Positions 9,286 to 17,426 of a stretch of 64,000 nucleotides of DNA are shown piece by piece (the first letter of the stretch is position 1; each line of letters begins with the position of its first letter). Both the position numbers and the translations under genes were made by a program. Origin of the DNA: JAFGBI01 sp964454025 (GTDB taxonomy: Bacteria > Myxococcota_A > Polyangia > Polyangiales > Polyangiaceae). The notes under the pieces are model-generated. The model was not told the origin of the DNA. It saw nothing but the letters and a program-made list of their open reading frames with translations, and did no database searches. Location: the NCBI GenBank assembly GCA_964454025.1, contig CAYVRP010000030.1:1-64000 (forward strand). Direction: 5' to 3'.

Positions 9286-12200
9286 TCAGCCGCGCGCCGG
9301 CGCGCCCTCGGCCGCGGGCGCCTTGCCGCGCTTGCGCCAGCGATCGGTGAGCGCGTAGACCGAGGGGATGAGCACCAGGGTGACCAGGGTGGAGATGGTC
9401 ACGCCCCCGACGACCGCCACCGCCATCGGCTGCCAGATCTCCGAGCCCTCGCCCCAGCCGATGGCGAGCGGCAGCATGCCCCCGATGATGGCGAGCGCGG
9501 TCATCAGCACCGGCCGCAGGCGTCGCTCGCCGCCGACGCGGACCGCCTCCTCGAGGCTCATCCCGCGGTCGCGCATCAGGTTGATGTAGTCGACCATGAC
9601 GATGGCGTTCTTCACCACGATGCCCACGGTCATGATCATGCCGATGAGGGACACCATGGAGAGGGTGGTGCCGGTCAGGGGGAGCATGATCAGCGCGCCC
9701 GTGATGCCGAACGGGACCGAGAACATCACCACGAACGGATCCAGCGTCGACTCGAACTGGCCCGCCATCACCATGTAGACGAGCGCGATGGCGAGGAGCA
9801 GCGCGAGGCTGAGGTTCACCAGCATCTCTCGCTGCTCCTTGACGTCGCCGGTGAAGGCGGTGGTGACCCCGGCCGGGATTTCGCCCGCGGCCCGCGCGGC
9901 CGCGATCGCCTGCTCCGCGTCGTGGGCCACCTCGCTGAGCGCGCGGCCGGTCACGTCGGCCATCACCCGGATGGTGCGCTGCTGGTTGAGGCGCTTGACC
10001 TCGACGGGGCTCGCCCCGGTGACGACCTTGGCGATGTTCGAGAGGCGGATCTGCGCGCCGGTCAGGGAGGGGACCGTCAGGTTCGCGATGTCCGTGACGT
10101 TCTTCCGGTCCTCCTCCCGCAGCCGCAGGAACAGATCGATGTCCTTGGCGCCGCCCCGGTAGCGCGTCTCGACGTTGCCGTACATGGCGGTCCGCACCGC
10201 GGCGGCGATGGCGGCGACCGGCACCCCGAGGCGCGCCGCCTCGAGCCGGTCGATCGCGATCTGGAGCTCGGTGTTGTCCTCCATCAGGTCGGTCGTGATC
10301 CCGGTCGCGCCCGGCACCTGGCGCAACCGGTCGCGGATGACGCGAGCCGCCGAGCGCAGCTCGGTGATGTCGCCCGTCACCGAGTAGGTCTCGATGGTGA
10401 TGGCCTTGCCGGTGCCGCCGGTCATGTCGGCCTGCTGGGAGCCAGCCACCTCCAGGGTGAGGATGTCGGGGATGGCGGCGATCCGGGGCCGCAGCGCGTC
10501 CGCCATCTGGAAGGTGGAACGGTCCCGCTCCTTCACCGGCGGCACGCGGGCGTTCAGGGTAGCGACATTGGAGCCCTGGCGCCCGCCGAAGACGGCGGCG
10601 AAGGCGTTCTTGGAGGCCCCGGCCTGGATCGACACCATCTCCACCTCGGGGACCTCCTCGCGGATGATTTGCTCGATCTGCTTGGCGATCTCGAAGGTGC
10701 GATCGACGTTGGTGCCGACCGCGAGCTCGGCCTTCACGACGAGCTCACCCTCGTCGTACTTGGGCATGAAGTCGGCGCCGACGAAGGCCGTCACCCCGAG
10801 GCTGGCCAGGAACGCCCCCAGCGAGAGCGCCACCACCTTCTTGCGGTTGGCGAGCGCCCAGCGGATGAGCCGCCCGTAGGCGCCCTCGACCCCCTGGAGG
10901 AAACGCTCGCTGGCGCTCCAGACGAAGCCCCGCTTCGCCTGCCCCCCTCGCCGGAGCAGGCGGTCGCTGAGGACCGGGACCAGCATGAGCGCCACCGCCA
11001 GCGACGCCAGCAGGGTGCAGACGATGACGAAGGCGAACTCGGTGAACATCACGCCGACGAGCCCGCCCACGAACAGGACCGGCATGAAGATGGCGGCGTT
11101 GGTCAGGGTGGCGGCGGTCACCGCGTCGGTGACCTCCGAGGCGCCCTCGGACGCCGCCCGGCTCGACGGCTGACCCTGATCGATGTGGCGCGTGATGTTG
11201 TCGATGACCACGATCGAGTCGTCGACGACCAGGCCGATGGCGATGGACAGCGAGGCCAGCGAGATGACGTTGAGCGTGTAGCCGCCGGCGCGGAGCAGGG
11301 CGAAGGCGGCGACCAGCGAGGTGGGGATGCTGAGGATGACGATGAAGCTCGTACGCCAGCGCCGGAGGAAGAAGAGCACCACCGCCCCGACCAGCAGCAC
11401 CGCCACCCAGATGGTTTCGCTCAGCGACCCGACGATGCGGACGATGCCCTCCGAGAGATCGGCGACGACGCCGACCTGGAACCGCCGGGGGAGCTGCGGC
11501 CCGAGCTGCTCCAGACGCTCCATCACCCCGCGGGCGGTGTCCACGGGGTTCGCGCCCGAGAGCCGCTGCACCATCATCAGGAGCGCCGGCCGGCCGTCGA
11601 TGGTGGCCACGCTGGTGCGATCCTCGATGCCGAGGCGCACCTCCGCGATGTCCTTGAGGTAGACCAGGCCTCCGGCGCTCTGGCCCACGATGACGTTCTC
11701 GACGTCCTCCACGCTCTTGAATTCGCCCGGCGCCCGGATCGCGTAGACGCTGCGCCCGATCTCCACCGTGCCGGCGGGCAACGAGAGGTTGCTGGCCTGC
11801 AGCGCCCCGCCCACCGCCTGCAAGGAGAGCCCGTACGCCTCCAGGCGGCGCCGGTCGACCTCGACCAAGAGCTGCTTCTGGCGCTGGTTGAAGAGGGTGA
11901 CGGTGGCCACGCCGTCGACCCGCTTCAGCTCGTTGACGATGCGGTCCTCGACGAAATCGGCCTGCGTCTCGATGTCCCCGCTGTCCACGGTGACGGCGAG
12001 GATGAGGATGGGCATCTGGGCGAGGTTGAGCCGGAAGACGATGGAGTCCTGGACGTCGTCCGGCATCTGGGACTCGGCCATCGAGATCGACGTGCGGATG
12101 GAGTTGACCGCCTCGGCCAGATCGGTGCCCCAGCCGAACTTGAGCGAGACGATGGACACGTTGTCCATCGCCGTCGAGGACAGCTCCTCGAGCTCCGACG

Positions 12201-12420
12201 TGGCGGCGAGCTGCTCCTCGAGCGGCTTGGTGACCCTCTCCTCGACGTCCTTGGCGCTGGCGCCGTACCAGGGCGTGATGACGCTCACCATCGGCGGCTC
12301 GATCTTGGGGAACATGTCGAGCGGCAGCTGGTAGAGCGACAGGAGGCCGACCAGCGCCACGCCGATGAAGACCATGGTCACGGCGACCCGGCGCCGGACC
12401 GAGAAGGAGGCGAGGCTCAC
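9286..12420 (-). CDS. RND efflux transporter permease (AcrB/HAE1 family)
   Basis: A 1,044-residue inner-membrane proton-driven efflux permease. It has the expected two repeats: an N-terminal transmembrane segment (VAVTMVFIGVALVGLLSLYQLP), a first periplasmic domain (YGASAKDVEERVTKPLEEQL), a membrane bundle with SIAIGLVVDDSIVVIDNITRHI carrying the acidic proton-relay pair in TM4, then a second transmembrane start, periplasmic domain and bundle (MTVGIVVKNAIVMVDYINLMRDRG). Translation starts at GTG 12420 inside a 4-bp GTGA overlap with the adaptor stop codon, so the two are translationally coupled. No TolC-like gene is adjacent, so the outer-membrane channel must be encoded elsewhere. Substrate range is not predictable. 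A frame of more than 1,200 codons antisense to it is not coding. Confidence 0.93.
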   Translation of the reverse strand: MSLASFSVRRRVAVTMVFIGVALVGLLSLYQLPLDMFPKIEPPMVSVITPWYGASAKDVEERVTKPLEEQLAATSELEELSSTAMDNVSIVSLKFGWGTDLAEAVNSIRTSISMAESQMPDDVQDSIVFRLNLAQMPILILAVTVDSGDIETQADFVEDRIVNELKRVDGVATVTLFNQRQKQLLVEVDRRRLEAYGLSLQAVGGALQASNLSLPAGTVEIGRSVYAIRAPGEFKSVEDVENVIVGQSAGGLVYLKDIAEVRLGIEDRTSVATIDGRPALLMMVQRLSGANPVDTARGVMERLEQLGPQLPRRFQVGVVADLSEGIVRIVGSLSETIWVAVLLVGAVVLFFLRRWRTSFIVILSIPTSLVAAFALLRAGGYTLNVISLASLSIAIGLVVDDSIVVIDNITRHIDQGQPSSRAASEGASEVTDAVTAATLTNAAIFMPVLFVGGLVGVMFTEFAFVIVCTLLASLAVALMLVPVLSDRLLRRGGQAKRGFVWSASERFLQGVEGAYGRLIRWALANRKKVVALSLGAFLASLGVTAFVGADFMPKYDEGELVVKAELAVGTNVDRTFEIAKQIEQIIREEVPEVEMVSIQAGASKNAFAAVFGGRQGSNVATLNARVPPVKERDRSTFQMADALRPRIAAIPDILTLEVAGSQQADMTGGTGKAITIETYSVTGDITELRSAARVIRDRLRQVPGATGITTDLMEDNTELQIAIDRLEAARLGVPVAAIAAAVRTAMYGNVETRYRGGAKDIDLFLRLREEDRKNVTDIANLTVPSLTGAQIRLSNIAKVVTGASPVEVKRLNQQRTIRVMADVTGRALSEVAHDAEQAIAAARAAGEIPAGVTTAFTGDVKEQREMLVNLSLALLLAIALVYMVMAGQFESTLDPFVVMFSVPFGITGALIMLPLTGTTLSMVSLIGMIMTVGIVVKNAIVMVDYINLMRDRGMSLEEAVRVGGERRLRPVLMTALAIIGGMLPLAIGWGEGSEIWQPMAVAVVGGVTISTLVTLVLIPSVYALTDRWRKRGKAPAAEGAPARG

Positions 12421-13604
12421 GGCCGGGCGCCCTCCACCGCGACCGCCTGGCCCTCCTCGAGCTTCTCCTGCCCGCCGCGGACGACTTCCTCTCCGGCTGC
12501 GAGGCCCTTGCGGACCTCCACCAGATCCCCCCCGCGCTGGCCCAGGACGACCTGCCGTCGGCGCGCGCGGCCGTCCACCACCACGACCACCTCGCCCCGC
12601 GAGGCGCCGAGCTCGCCCTTGATGATGACGTCGTCGGGGATCGCCGGCGCCTCGGCCCGGCCGAGGTCCAGGACGACGCGCGCGCTCATCCCCGGCTGCA
12701 GCTTCCCGTCCGGGTTCGGCAGCACCACCCGCACGGTGGCCGTGCGCGTGCGCGGGTCGACCACGGGCTCCACGCGGTCGACCGCCGCCTCGATGGGCGC
12801 CCCGCCGAGGGCCTCGACCGTGATCCGGGCGGGGCTGCCGACCTTCACCAGCGGAAGCTCCCCCTCGGGGACGCCGCCCTCGACCTTCACGCTGCTCGCG
12901 TCGATGACGGTGAGGAGCGGCACCTGGGGCATCACCCGGGCGCCCGGGTCGACCATCCGCTTGCCGATCGTGCCCGCGAAGGGCGCGCGGATGGTGGTGT
13001 AGCCGAGGTTTACCGCGGCGGCTTCCACCGCCACCAGCCCGAGCTCGAGCTGCGCCTCCGCGCCCTTGACCTGGGCGGCGGTGACCTTGCGCTGCCCGTC
13101 GACGTCGTCGAAGCTGCTCGGCGAGACGGCGTCCTTCTCGACCAGCGCGGCTACCCGCGCGCGGGAGACGTCGACGGCGTCGAGTCCCGCCTTGGCGGTT
13201 TCGACGCCGGCCTGCGCGGCGGCGAGCTGGGCTCGGGCCTGGCGCAGGGCGAGCGCGTAGTCGCGCTGATCGAGCTGGATCAGGACCTGATCCTTCTTGA
13301 CCCGGTCCCCCTCGGCGACGTTCACCTTCTGGACCTCGCCGGGCAGCTTCGACACGATGGTGACGTCCTGCGCGGCGAGCAGCGTCGCCGGGAACTCCAC
13401 CTGGCGCGCGAACGCCCGCCGGGCGACGCGGTAGGTCGAGACTCGCGCAGGCGGCGCGGGCCCGACCGCGCGCTGCTCCGGCGAGGCGCCCTGGCTCCGG
13501 CAACCCGAGGCGGCGAGCCCGCAGGCCAGCAGCAACGAAGCGAACGAGCCGAGCCCGACCCGGGCTCGTCGTCCTTGCCCTTCGACCGAGAAGGAGCGAC
13601 TCAT
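12417..13604 (-). CDS. RND efflux periplasmic adaptor (membrane fusion protein) lipoprotein
   Basis: A 395-residue adaptor that links the RND permease to an outer-membrane channel. It begins at ATG 13604 (MSRSFSVEG; AGAGG lies upstream) with a signal ending at an LAASGC lipobox, so it should be anchored as a lipoprotein. Domain order fits the AcrA family: barrel-sandwich lipoyl half (VTIVSKLPGEVQKVNVAEGD), alpha-helical hairpin with Ala-rich heptads (ALRQARAQLAAAQAGVETAKAG), second lipoyl half (YTTIRAPFAGTIGKRMVDPG), beta-barrel (IDASSVKVEGGVPEGELPLV) and membrane-proximal end. Its stop overlaps the permease GTG by 4 bp. The pump probably exports drugs or lipophilic compounds; no regulator is next to it. 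Confidence 0.9.
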   Translation of the reverse strand: MSRSFSVEGQGRRARVGLGSFASLLLACGLAASGCRSQGASPEQRAVGPAPPARVSTYRVARRAFARQVEFPATLLAAQDVTIVSKLPGEVQKVNVAEGDRVKKDQVLIQLDQRDYALALRQARAQLAAAQAGVETAKAGLDAVDVSRARVAALVEKDAVSPSSFDDVDGQRKVTAAQVKGAEAQLELGLVAVEAAAVNLGYTTIRAPFAGTIGKRMVDPGARVMPQVPLLTVIDASSVKVEGGVPEGELPLVKVGSPARITVEALGGAPIEAAVDRVEPVVDPRTRTATVRVVLPNPDGKLQPGMSARVVLDLGRAEAPAIPDDVIIKGELGASRGEVVVVVDGRARRRQVVLGQRGGDLVEVRKGLAAGEEVVRGGQEKLEEGQAVAVEGARP

Positions 13605-13841
13605 GAAGGCGGCCTCTCTTGCGGCGCCCGCCCTCCAGTCGGCCGCGCCGAGGAGTTCGCGGGTAGCGGTGCGCAAGCGCGGTACCTAGCCCCGGTCGCC
13701 GCCGGCCGCAAACCGGCGAGTCAGCCGCGTGGGGAGAGCCGACCGATCGGCCGACGCGCGGGGGCCGACGATCCACCCGCGCCCCGCGCGACTCGGCGCC
13801 CGGGGCGAGATGCGGCGTCGGGCCGCGCGGTGCGCGCGCGC

Positions 13842-15914
13842 TCAGTGGATGCGCTGACCGGGCCGGGCGCCCGCGTCGGGGGCGAGCACGAAGACCTCCG
13901 CGCCGCCGGGCCCCGCGGCGCAGATCATCCCCTCGCTGGTGCCGAACTTCATCTTGCGTGGGGCGAGGTTCGCCACGATCACGACCAGGCGCCCGACGAG
14001 CTGCTCGGGGCGGTAGGCCGCCTTGATGCCGGCGAACAGCGTGCGGCGCTCGTCGCCGCCGAGGCTGACCGTGAGCTTCAGGAGCTTCTGGGCCTCCTTG
14101 ACGTCCTCGGCGGCGATCACGCGCGCCACGCGGAGATCGACTTTGGTGAAATCGTCGATCGTGCATTCCGGGGCCAGCGGCTCCGCGGCGAGGGGGGCGC
14201 CGTCGTCCTCCGCCGCCGCGGTCTCGGCGGGGCCGGCGCCGGCTGGTTCGGTGCTGACCGTGCTCTCGGCGACCATGGCGGCGACCGCCTTGGGGTCCAC
14301 CCGCCCGAGCAGGTGCTGGAAGCGGCCGACCGGGGTGCCGAGCAGGGGCCGCGCGGCCTGAGCGAACGCCGTGATCGGCTCCCCGAGGAGCGCCGCCGTG
14401 TCAGCGGCGAGCTTGGGGAGCACGGGCGCGAGGTAGACGGCGAGCTGCCGGAAGAGGTTGAGCGCCACCGTGCAGACGTCCACCAGCTCGGCCGCGCGCG
14501 CGGGCTGCTTCTTCAGCTGCCAGGGCTGCTTGCGGTCGACGTACTCGTTGGCGCGGTCGGCGAGCGCCATCACCTCGCGCATCGCGCGGGCGAAGTCGCA
14601 TTCGTCGTAGGCGCGCGCGATCTCGGCGCCCCGGGCGGCGGCGGCCGCGAAGAGCCCCTCGTCGTCGGGGTAGGTGGCGGCGAGCGAACGGCCTTCGACG
14701 AAGCGCGCGCTGCGGCTGGCGAGGTTCACCACCTTGCCGATCAGGTGAGAGTTCACCCGATCGACGAACTCCTCCAGGTTCAGATCGAGATCCTCGACGC
14801 GCGGTCCGAGCTTGCTCGCGTAGTAGTAGCGGAGGAAGGCGGGGTCGAGGTGGTCGAGGTAGGTGCGGACCAGCACGAACGTGCCGGTGCGCTTGCTCAT
14901 CTTCTCGCCGTTGACGGTGAGGAAGCCGTGGATCTGCACCCGGCGCGGGAGCGAGAGGCCAGCCGTCTTCAGCATCGCCGGCCAGAAGAGCGTGTGGAAA
15001 TAGGTGATGTCCTTGCCGATGAAGTGGTGGATCTCCACCTCCTCGCTCCGCCACCAGTCGTCGAAGCGCTCGCCGGTCTTTTCGCACCAGTCGGCCGTCG
15101 CGGCCACGTAGCCGAGGGGCGCGTCGAACCAGACGTAGAAGTAGTTGCCGGGCGAGTCGGGGATCTCGAAGCCGAAGTAGGGCGCGGGACGGGAGACGTC
15201 CCACGGCCGGAGGGGCTCGTAGCCGGGGCCCTCGCGCGCCGGCTTCTCGAGGAAGTGGCCGCGGAGGTAGTTCTGGATCTCGGGCTGCAGGCGCTCCCCG
15301 CCGGCGACCCATTCGACCAGGAACGGCCGCATCTGCTCGAGATCCACGAAGAGGTGCGGCGCGCTCCGGACCTCGGGGGTGGCGCCGCTCAGGGTGCTCA
15401 CCGGGTGCTCGAGGTCGGTCGGCTCGTAGGTGCGGCCACAGCTCGAGCAGTTGTCCCCGGCCTGGTCCGGGGCGTGGCAGTGCGGGCAGGTGCCGCGCAC
15501 GAAGCGATCGGCGAGGAACACACCGCGCGCGGGATCGAAGAGCTGCGCCACGCTCCGCTCGAAGACGAGCCCGGCGTGGCGGTGGGCCGCCCAGACCTCG
15601 TTGACGATCCGCCGGTTGGACGGGGAGTGGGTGCTCCCGTAGTGGTCGAACGCGATCTGGAAGTCCGCGAAATCGCGCTGGTGCGCCGCGCTCATCTCGC
15701 CGATCAGCGCCTCCTCGGGGCGCCCCTCTTCAGCCGCGCGGATCATGATGGCGGTCCCGTGGGTGTCGTCCGCGCAGACGTAGACCGCGCGGTGGCCGGC
15801 GAGGCGCTGGAAGCGGGCCCAGATGTCGGTCTGCAGGTACTCCACCAGGTGGCCGAGGTGGATGTGCCCATTGGCGTAGGGCAGGGCGCTCGTGACCAGG
15901 ATGCGGCGGGCCAT
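13842..15914 (-). CDS. metG: Methionyl-tRNA synthetase with C-terminal tRNA-binding domain
   Basis: A 690-residue class I synthetase that charges tRNA-Met. It has the HIGH-type motif (YANGHIHLGHL), a CP-domain zinc knuckle (CPHCHAPDQAGDNCSSCG), and the KMSKS motif (GEKMSKRTGTFVL). After the anticodon-binding helical domain and an acidic Ala-rich linker comes an EMAPII/Arc1p-type OB domain (FTKVDLRVARVIAAEDV ... NLAPRKMKFGTSEGM), which makes the long dimeric form of MetRS. A TAGGCT hexamer ends 9 nt before the ATG. It is monocistronic or leads to the RND adaptor 237 bp downstream. Confidence 0.97.
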   Translation of the reverse strand: MARRILVTSALPYANGHIHLGHLVEYLQTDIWARFQRLAGHRAVYVCADDTHGTAIMIRAAEEGRPEEALIGEMSAAHQRDFADFQIAFDHYGSTHSPSNRRIVNEVWAAHRHAGLVFERSVAQLFDPARGVFLADRFVRGTCPHCHAPDQAGDNCSSCGRTYEPTDLEHPVSTLSGATPEVRSAPHLFVDLEQMRPFLVEWVAGGERLQPEIQNYLRGHFLEKPAREGPGYEPLRPWDVSRPAPYFGFEIPDSPGNYFYVWFDAPLGYVAATADWCEKTGERFDDWWRSEEVEIHHFIGKDITYFHTLFWPAMLKTAGLSLPRRVQIHGFLTVNGEKMSKRTGTFVLVRTYLDHLDPAFLRYYYASKLGPRVEDLDLNLEEFVDRVNSHLIGKVVNLASRSARFVEGRSLAATYPDDEGLFAAAAARGAEIARAYDECDFARAMREVMALADRANEYVDRKQPWQLKKQPARAAELVDVCTVALNLFRQLAVYLAPVLPKLAADTAALLGEPITAFAQAARPLLGTPVGRFQHLLGRVDPKAVAAMVAESTVSTEPAGAGPAETAAAEDDGAPLAAEPLAPECTIDDFTKVDLRVARVIAAEDVKEAQKLLKLTVSLGGDERRTLFAGIKAAYRPEQLVGRLVVIVANLAPRKMKFGTSEGMICAAGPGGAEVFVLAPDAGARPGQRIH

Positions 15915-15923
15915 GGGGGCGGG

Positions 15924-15952
15924 AGCCTAGCGAAGCCGGTGGGTCGCGTCAC
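15924..15952 (-). promoter_or_regulatory. Candidate metG promoter (GTGACG-N17-TAGGCT)
   Basis: On the minus strand GTGACG (15952-15947, 4 of 6 to TTGACA) is followed after 17 nt by TAGGCT (15929-15924). The -10 element ends 9 nt before the metG ATG, so the transcript would be leaderless or nearly so. Confidence 0.45.
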
Positions 15953-16009
15953 CCCGCGCCGTGGCGGCGCCCTTGCGGGTCCGGCGTCCCAAGTCCACAC
16001 TCGGCGACG

Positions 16010-16375
16010 GTGCGCGTCTGGCTGCTGATCCTGCTCACGGCCCTCGTCGCCTCGGTGGCGCCGGGGCGGCCGCGCCTCGCCACGGACGCCTTCCCCGGCG
16101 GCGGCGCGGCCGCCGCCAGCGCGGAGCCGAGGCGCCCGGCGCCAACGGATCGCCCCGTCGCGCTGCCGCCGGCGCCAGCTGGCGTCGTCGCCCTGGCGGA
16201 GCGTCGACCCGACCTGCCGGGCTCCGACGCGGAGCCCCGCGCGCTCCTCGCGGGTGCGGTCACCGTCGTCGGCGACGTGGCCGCGCCGCTCGAGGCGGTC
16301 GAGCCCGGTTGGGCGCCGTGGTCGGTCACGGCGTGGCGCCGGGTGGCGCCCCGCGCGCGCGCGCCGCCCGCCTGA
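16010..16375 (+). CDS. Small exported protein of unknown function
   Basis: A 121-residue open frame starting at GTG 16010. The first 18 residues (VRVWLLILLTALVASVAPG) read as a signal peptide or membrane anchor. The rest is Pro/Ala/Arg-rich with no recognisable domain. It diverges from metG (starts 95 bp apart). Composition is low-complexity, so although the signal peptide and position support a gene, it could be spurious. Confidence 0.4.
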   Translation: MRVWLLILLTALVASVAPGRPRLATDAFPGGGAAAASAEPRRPAPTDRPVALPPAPAGVVALAERRPDLPGSDAEPRALLAGAVTVVGDVAAPLEAVEPGWAPWSVTAWRRVAPRARAPPA

Positions 16376-16522
16376 GGTCCCCGCTGGCGCAGCGGCTCGC
16401 TCGCACCTGCGCGGGCCGCGTCCTGCGCGCTCACGCGACGGCGTGCCTCGCGCACGCGAAATGACCTCGACCTGGCCCGGTGGCGGCAGGCGGAGCCGCA
16501 CCGCGCCTGGGGCTCGGGATCC

Positions 16523-16545
16523 TGGCTCACCCGCGGGGTGAGCCA
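16523..16545. repeat. Perfect 10-bp inverted repeat with 3-nt loop
   Basis: TGGCTCACCC (16523-16532) and GGGTGAGCCA (16536-16545) flank GCG. It ends 47 nt upstream of the small membrane ORF at 16593. It may be an operator or a transcriptional stop for the upstream small gene; there is no U-tract on either strand. Confidence 0.45.
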
Positions 16546-16592
16546 AGGGGTCGTGCTCCGTCTCGCCTTCTCCGCCGAAAGGAAGCGACGCC

Positions 16593-16742
16593 ATGTCGCA
16601 ACCAGGTCCGACGCCTGCGGACCAGCCGGACCGGATCGAGCCCCAGCCGGTGGCGGAGCCCACGAGCGCCGTCATCAAGCCGCTGCTCTGGATCCTGATC
16701 CCGCTGGTCGGCTTGATCGTCTACGCGGTGTTCCTGATGTAG
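16593..16742 (+). CDS. 49-residue single-pass membrane protein
   Basis: A short ORF (MSQPGPTPADQPDRIEPQPV, then a polar Pro/Glu stretch) that ends with a hydrophobic helix LLWILIPLVGLIVYAVFLM at the extreme C-terminus, as in a tail-anchored protein. A good Shine-Dalgarno (AAAGGAAG, 16578-16585) sits 7 nt before the ATG, rare in this window and the main support for it being real. It lies just upstream of a 100-N assembly gap, so downstream partners may be missing. No homologue is recognised. Confidence 0.6.
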   Translation: MSQPGPTPADQPDRIEPQPVAEPTSAVIKPLLWILIPLVGLIVYAVFLM

Positions 16743-16758
16743 ACGGCGCTGGCGCCTC

Positions 16759-16858
16759 NNNNNNNNNNNNNNNNNNNNNNNNNNNNNNNNNNNNNNNNNN
16801 NNNNNNNNNNNNNNNNNNNNNNNNNNNNNNNNNNNNNNNNNNNNNNNNNNNNNNNNNN
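16759..16858. other. Assembly gap (100 N)
   Basis: Exactly 100 N, the conventional placeholder for unknown length. The same 8 bases GGCGCCTC stand immediately left (16751-16758) and right (16859-16866) of it, so the true gap may be small or the contig ends may overlap. Confidence 0.95.
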
Positions 16859-16886
16859 GGCGCCTCGCCACGGTAAGCTGATCGGT

Positions 16887-17321
16887 GTGCGTCGCGCGCG
16901 CTGCCTCGTACCCGCTCTCGCCGTCGTGCTCGGCGCGGTCGCCGGCCCCCGCGCGGCCCACGCCGAGGAGGCGCTCTGGGGGCCGGACAAGGCGCTCCAT
17001 CTCGGCGTGGGCGTCGTCATCGGAGGTGGCGGCTACGCGCTCGCGGCCCCGGTGCTGGACGCCCGCTGGCAGCGCGCGGCCGTAGGCGGCGCGGCCGTCG
17101 TCGGCGCGGGGCTCGCGAAGGAGGGGTGGGACGCGCTCGGGCACGGGGACCCCTCGGGGGTGGATCTGGCCTGGGATCTCGCCGGCGGCGCGCTCGGGGT
17201 CGGCCTGGCCCTGGCCGTCGATCGGCTGGTGCGCGGGCCGCGTCCGCGCCCGTCCCCGCCGCGCCCTGGACCGCTCGTCGGGGCCTCCGCGCCGGGCGCG
17301 CGGCCCTGGCTCCTGCCGTGA
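16887..17321 (+). CDS. YfiM-like small exported/membrane protein
   Basis: A 144-residue protein with a signal peptide (LVPALAVVLGAVAGPRAAHA). The mature part resembles the YfiM/DUF2279-type family: DKALHLGVGVVIGGGGYAL, GAGLAKEGWDALGHGDPSG and DLAWDLAGGALGVGLAL give the D-K-x-x-H, K-E-x-x-D and D-x-x-x-D-L-x-x-x-x-x-G pattern. The function of that family is unknown. A TAAGCT hexamer lies 5-7 nt before the GTG starts at 16885/16887. It follows the gap, so its upstream context is uncertain. The C-terminus is Pro-rich. Confidence 0.6.
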   Translation: MRRARCLVPALAVVLGAVAGPRAAHAEEALWGPDKALHLGVGVVIGGGGYALAAPVLDARWQRAAVGGAAVVGAGLAKEGWDALGHGDPSGVDLAWDLAGGALGVGLALAVDRLVRGPRPRPSPPRPGPLVGASAPGARPWLLP

Positions 17322-17426
17322 GGCCGCGATCGCGCCGGATCGCGCGGGCCGCGGGCGCCGCCGCGGCCTCGCCCGGCCTGTCGCGGGTCTGCCGCCGCCG
17401 CTATGCTCCGCGGGTTCGAGGCATCC

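Noticed and set aside
9208..13002. Open plus-strand frame of more than 1,200 codons
   Set aside because: It is antisense to the clearly real RND permease and adaptor; its His/Asp/Arg-rich translation is the complement of their codon bias.
13605..13841. Palindromic CCGATCGG region as operator for the efflux genes
   Set aside because: Only 8 bp self-complementary in very GC-rich sequence; flanks do not extend the symmetry, and no regulator is adjacent.
13575..16028. Open plus-strand frame of about 800 codons
   Set aside because: Antisense to metG, which has all catalytic motifs.
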